From Mycobacterium neglectum (GTDB taxonomy: Bacteria; Actinomycetota; Actinomycetes; Mycobacteriales; Mycobacteriaceae): a DNA stretch of 64,000 nucleotides. Location: positions 1 through 64,000 of the forward strand of contig NZ_NVQE01000018.1 of NCBI RefSeq assembly GCF_002591975.1. Reading direction: 5' to 3'. Position numbers and translations under genes: made by a program. The notes beneath the pieces are model-generated. The model made no database searches, was not told the DNA's origin, and worked only from the letters and a program-made list of their open reading frames with translations. Positions 61,303 to 64,000 of this stretch are shown here, in pieces; within the stretch, counting starts at the first letter, position 1; each line of letters begins with the position of its first letter.

Positions 61303-62323
61303 CCTGCGTTACATCACCCAAATCGCGCAGGCCGCAGACGATCTGGGCTATGTCGGAGTGCTGGTCCCGACGGGCTCGGTGTGTGAAGACGCATGGATCA
61401 CCGCGTCGTTTCTGGCACCCGAGACCACGAGCCTGCGATTCATCGTCGCTGTCAGGCCCGGGCAGTCGACCCCGTCGATGACGGCTCGAATGGCCTCGGC
61501 CTTCGACCGCTACAGCAGGGGTCGGCTCACCGTCAACGTGGTCTGTGGAGGCGATCCGGTCGAACTGGCCGGCGACGGTGTCTTCCTGTCGCATGGCCAA
61601 CGCTATGAGCAGGCCGACGAGTACATCCAGGCGTGGACCGACCTGCTGCAGGGCAAGACCGTGGACATGAACGGCCGATATGTCCGCATCGAAGGGGGGC
61701 AGCTTCACTACCTTCCCCTGCAGGAGCCGCACCCTCCGCTGATGTGCGGCGCCTCCTCTGGCGCTGGGCAAGCGTTCGCCGCGAAATGGATCGACACCGT
61801 GCTGACGTGGGGCGAACCACCGGAGCAGGTGCAGCCGAAACTCGACGAGATGCGGGCCAAGGCACACGCTGCCGGGCGACGAGTCACCTTCGGCATCCGG
61901 CTACACACCATTGTGCGGGAAACGAGCAGAGAAGCGTGGGCGGCCGCCGATGACTTGATCCGCTACGTGCGCGACGAGGACGTCGCCGCCTCCCAGGCGG
62001 CGCTGGCCCGCTCTGAGTCGGAAGGCCAACGCCGCATGGTGGCCCTGCACCGTGGCTCGAGGGAGCACCTCGAGGTGAGCCCCAACCTCTGGGCAGGCGT
62101 CGGTCTGGTCACCGGCGGGGCCGGCACCGCGCTGGTGGGCAGTGTCGAGGAGGTCCGTGACCGGATCATGGAGTACCACGACATCGGCATCGACACGTTC
62201 ATCCTCTCCGGGTATCCGCACCTCGAGGAGTGCTACCGGGTCGCTGAGACGCTGTTCCCGCAGCTGCCCTTCGAACCGAAGGTGAACAGCCTACAGCCGA
62301 AGGTGATCCCCGGCGGCTGGTGA
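61226..62323 (+). CDS. ssuD: FMNH2-dependent alkanesulfonate monooxygenase (SsuD-like)
   Basis: A 365-residue bacterial-luciferase-like enzyme, ATG 61226 behind AAGGAGG. DIYWYIPTHTDGPHL, LVPTGSVCEDAWI, AVRPGQSTPSMTARM and VVCGGDPVELAGDGV match SsuD. Family members release sulfite from alkanesulfonates using FMNH2 and O2. Together with SsuABC it would let the cell use sulfonates as a sulfur source. No ssuE-type flavin reductase is nearby; the host must supply FMNH2. Confidence 0.92.
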   Translation: MDIYWYIPTHTDGPHLSTMHRARAANLRYITQIAQAADDLGYVGVLVPTGSVCEDAWITASFLAPETTSLRFIVAVRPGQSTPSMTARMASAFDRYSRGRLTVNVVCGGDPVELAGDGVFLSHGQRYEQADEYIQAWTDLLQGKTVDMNGRYVRIEGGQLHYLPLQEPHPPLMCGASSGAGQAFAAKWIDTVLTWGEPPEQVQPKLDEMRAKAHAAGRRVTFGIRLHTIVRETSREAWAAADDLIRYVRDEDVAASQAALARSESEGQRRMVALHRGSREHLEVSPNLWAGVGLVTGGAGTALVGSVEEVRDRIMEYHDIGIDTFILSGYPHLEECYRVAETLFPQLPFEPKVNSLQPKVIPGGW

Positions 62324-62512
62324 TCGACTGTCAGGACAAGGTGTTGGCCTCGCTGACCACAGCGGCGCCCGCCAGGTTGACCGGAAATCGCCTCAGCTGC
62401 AGTCGCTTCCGTCATGGAGCGGGTATTCAGGCCCACTCGCCGCGACACGATGGACGTGTGACGACGTGGGCGTGATAGCCGTCGCCGTCAAGTATCGGGC
62501 TCGGATTCTGGC

Positions 62513-62538
62513 GCCTCTCCGTTTCACATCGGAGAGGC
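62513..62538. terminator. 9-bp hairpin between ssuD and the AhpD-like gene
   Basis: GCCTCTCCG and CGGAGAGGC form a perfect stem around TTTCACAT, 190 bases after the ssuD stop. The 62324-62637 gap separates convergent genes and otherwise holds nothing recognisable. Confidence 0.5.
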
Positions 62539-62594
62539 CGCCCTGCCGCGGTCTTCGAGGATGACCCCGGCACCGCACGTGTCGTGTGACGGCT

Positions 62595-62630
62595 GGCCTG
62601 GCGGGCCGCGGTCGCGTGACCCGCCAGGCC
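62595..62630. terminator. 11-bp hairpin after the AhpD-like gene
   Basis: GGCCTGGCGGG (62595-62605) and CCCGCCAGGCC (62620-62630) are a perfect inverted repeat 8 bases beyond the stop of the leftward gene. There is no T tract on either strand, as is common for mycobacterial terminators. Confidence 0.65.
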
Positions 62631-62637
62631 GTGCGGT

Positions 62638-63174
62638 TCACGGCTGCACGATTGGGAAGTCGATTTCGGTGTGCGCGACGTTGTTGAAGTAGTTCGTCAG
62701 CACGTTAAGGCCCACGTGGCCAATGACTTCGGCGATCTCGGCGTCGGTCAGACCTGCGCGGCGCGCGTTTTCCAGATCGGCGTCATCGATGTGGCCGCGG
62801 TGTTCGTTGACGGCCACCGCGAATGCAAGGATCGCGGCGGTTTTGGGGTCGTCCGCATCTGCTTTGCGCGCCGACCCGATTTGATCGGCGCTGAGTCCCG
62901 CCGCCTTTTCACCCAGGTAGCTGTGTGCGGACAGGCAATACGAGCACCCATTGGCCTGTGCGATGGCGATGGCGAGGCGTTCGCGGGTGGAGCCCGGCAG
63001 CGTTCCGCGGTCGAGAGCGCCGGCCAAACCGAGATATCCGCGCAGCAGCGCCGGACTGTGCACCATCGCGCGGGTGAGGTTGGGAATCGTGCCCAATGCC
63101 TGCTGCACGGAGGCCAACGCCTCGGCCTGGTCGTTGGTCGCGTCGGCGTCGGTGACAAGGGACAGCGTGCTCAT
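62638..63174 (-). CDS. Carboxymuconolactone decarboxylase/AhpD-like protein
   Basis: A 178-residue helical protein, ATG 63174 behind GGAGAACC. The AhpD-type centre is ANGCSYCLSAH, with Cys77, Cys80 and His84 in the right spacing. RERLAIAIAQ precedes it, and AEVIGHVGLNVLTNYFNN closes the fold. AhpD-like proteins act as alkylhydroperoxidases or adaptors passing electrons to peroxiredoxins, and two peroxiredoxin genes lie 7-9 kb upstream. It is divergent from the ECF sigma gene. Confidence 0.88.
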   Translation of the reverse strand: MSTLSLVTDADATNDQAEALASVQQALGTIPNLTRAMVHSPALLRGYLGLAGALDRGTLPGSTRERLAIAIAQANGCSYCLSAHSYLGEKAAGLSADQIGSARKADADDPKTAAILAFAVAVNEHRGHIDDADLENARRAGLTDAEIAEVIGHVGLNVLTNYFNNVAHTEIDFPIVQP

Positions 63175-63306
63175 TGGTTCTCCTCCAGTATTGTTCGGGT
63201 TGATGGCCTTACACCGCATGCCAGATCGATGAGGCCACTGGTTAGACGCCCGTGCAGCTGATCTGTTACACGGGCCGCAATTTCGGCTGGGGAGCGGTGC
63301 TGGGTA

Positions 63307-63957
63307 ATGGGCGAACACATCCGCACGGTCGTCGACGACCGGTGGGCTAGCGAGGACGAGTTCGTCGACGCGTTGCGGGCCGGGGACACCGAAGCATTCC
63401 GCCTACTGGTCGACACGATGCATGCACCCCTGGTCCGCATGGCGCGGATCTACCTGTCGGCGTCCATTGCAGAAGATGCCGTGCAAGACACGTGGACGTC
63501 GGTGGTTCGCACGATCGGGAGCTTCGAAGGTCGTTCGACGGTCAAGACGTGGGTGTTCCGCATCATGCTCAACCGAATACGGACGCTGGCCCGAACACAG
63601 GGGCGCACCGTGCCATTTGCCGTCGCAGGTCCGGAGGCGGATCCGTACCCGTCGGTAGATCCCAACCGGATGGTTCACGCCGAACTGGGTGCCCACCACT
63701 GGTCTGACGTGCCCGCAAGGTGGGACCTGTTGCCAGAGCAACGACTGCTTTCTCGCGAAGTGCGCACCTTGATCTCGCACGCCTTGGCCAAACTGCCAGA
63801 CGCGCAACGCGAGGTGGTCTCGATGCGCGACGTCGAGGGCTGGACGAGCGAGGAAATCTGCGACGCGTTGGGGATCTCGGCGGTCAATCAACGCGTGCTG
63901 CTGCATCGTGGGCGCGCCGCCCTGCGGGCTGCGCTGGAGGAGTATCTCGATGACTGA
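63307..63957 (+). CDS. ECF RNA polymerase sigma factor
   Basis: A 216-residue sigma-70 family protein. Region 2 (about 20-90) has AFRLLVDTMHAPLVRMARIY, AEDAVQDTWTSVVR and FEGRSTVKTWVFRIMLN. Region 4 (about 150-205) has LAKLPDAQREVVSMRDVEGW and CDALGISAVNQRVLLHRGRA. There is no C-terminal SnoaL domain, so it is not the ECF41 type. It overlaps the next start by 8 bases. The adjacent AhpD-like gene could be a target. Confidence 0.93.
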   Translation: MGEHIRTVVDDRWASEDEFVDALRAGDTEAFRLLVDTMHAPLVRMARIYLSASIAEDAVQDTWTSVVRTIGSFEGRSTVKTWVFRIMLNRIRTLARTQGRTVPFAVAGPEADPYPSVDPNRMVHAELGAHHWSDVPARWDLLPEQRLLSREVRTLISHALAKLPDAQREVVSMRDVEGWTSEEICDALGISAVNQRVLLHRGRAALRAALEEYLDD

Positions 63958-64000
63958 CGAATTCATCACCAACGAACTGCAACTGGCGTGCAGCGACGTG
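63950..64000 (+). CDS. Start of a probable anti-sigma factor (3' end outside window)
   Basis: ATG 63950 lies within the end of the sigma gene; only 17 residues are visible (MTDEFITNELQLACSDV). The overlap and the ELQLACSDV segment, which resembles the first metal-ligand Cys of zinc-binding anti-sigma factors, suggest the cognate anti-sigma factor. Confidence 0.5.
   Translation, partial: MTDEFITNELQLACSDV

Noticed and set aside
1..64000. tRNA, rRNA, origin of replication or relaxase gene
   Set aside because: No cloverleaf, rRNA segment, iteron array or relaxase motif (His triad/Tyr) was recognised by eye. A covariance-model and profile search would be needed to exclude them.

Overview
The window looks like a large mycobacterial conjugative plasmid, or an integrated copy of one. 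It is GC-rich, uses many GTG starts and ATGA/GTGA gene overlaps, and carries PE/PPE, ESX (type VII secretion), EspR-like, Mce, Ag85-like and NrdH genes, which are Mycobacteriaceae hallmarks. No replication gene, relaxase, rRNA or tRNA was seen, so plasmid status is inferred from the paired secretion systems.

Region 1 (1-20601) is a nearly complete ESX locus. Its order is two DUF4226-type secreted hydrolases, eccB, a split eccC, PE, PPE, two small Esx proteins, espG, an Rv3888c-like MinD/ParA-type ATPase, eccD, mycP, eccE, eccA. This matches the order of chromosomal ESX-2, not ESX-1. EccC is cut between the membrane/DUF part and the first ATPase domain, and both Esx proteins have Phe where the WXG tryptophan should be.

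Region 2 (20694-33043) is a type IV conjugation module: a VirD4/TcpA-like coupling ATPase, a stand-alone protein matching only its central helical segment, two EspR-like regulators, a TcpC-like channel protein, a small two-TM protein, a VirB4 ATPase and a polytopic VirB6-like protein. A 17-bp element (consensus TGTKTWCGTGDTGMCTW) recurs at four transcription-unit starts in regions 1 and 2. It can be read as a -35 followed by a -10 at 17-18 bp, so the two secretion systems may share one regulator.

Region 3 (33040-38921) is plasmid cargo: tightly overlapping small genes, an ASCH-domain protein, a D12 adenine-methylase homologue that has lost its catalytic motifs, an NrdH redoxin, a DUF1173 protein, and a second D12 methylase that keeps DPPY but is cut short.

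Region 4 (38922-44299) holds a recombinase/DDE-transposase pair with a divergent small HTH gene. Next is a three-gene operon (HTH regulator, DUF6932-like nucleotidyltransferase, unknown protein) that is a candidate toxin-antitoxin or defence locus.

Region 5 (44300-58671) is a scarred mosaic. Intact genes (mycothiol/glutathione hydroquinone reductase-like, mceD-E-F, SDR, enoyl-CoA hydratase, two peroxiredoxins, PPOX, TetR) sit among remnants of subI, mceC, an Ag85/MPT51-like gene, mkl/mceG, istB and an amidohydrolase.

Region 6 (58672-64000) is an ssuA-C-B-D sulfonate uptake and desulfonation operon, an AhpD-like gene, and an ECF sigma factor with the start of a probable anti-sigma factor.
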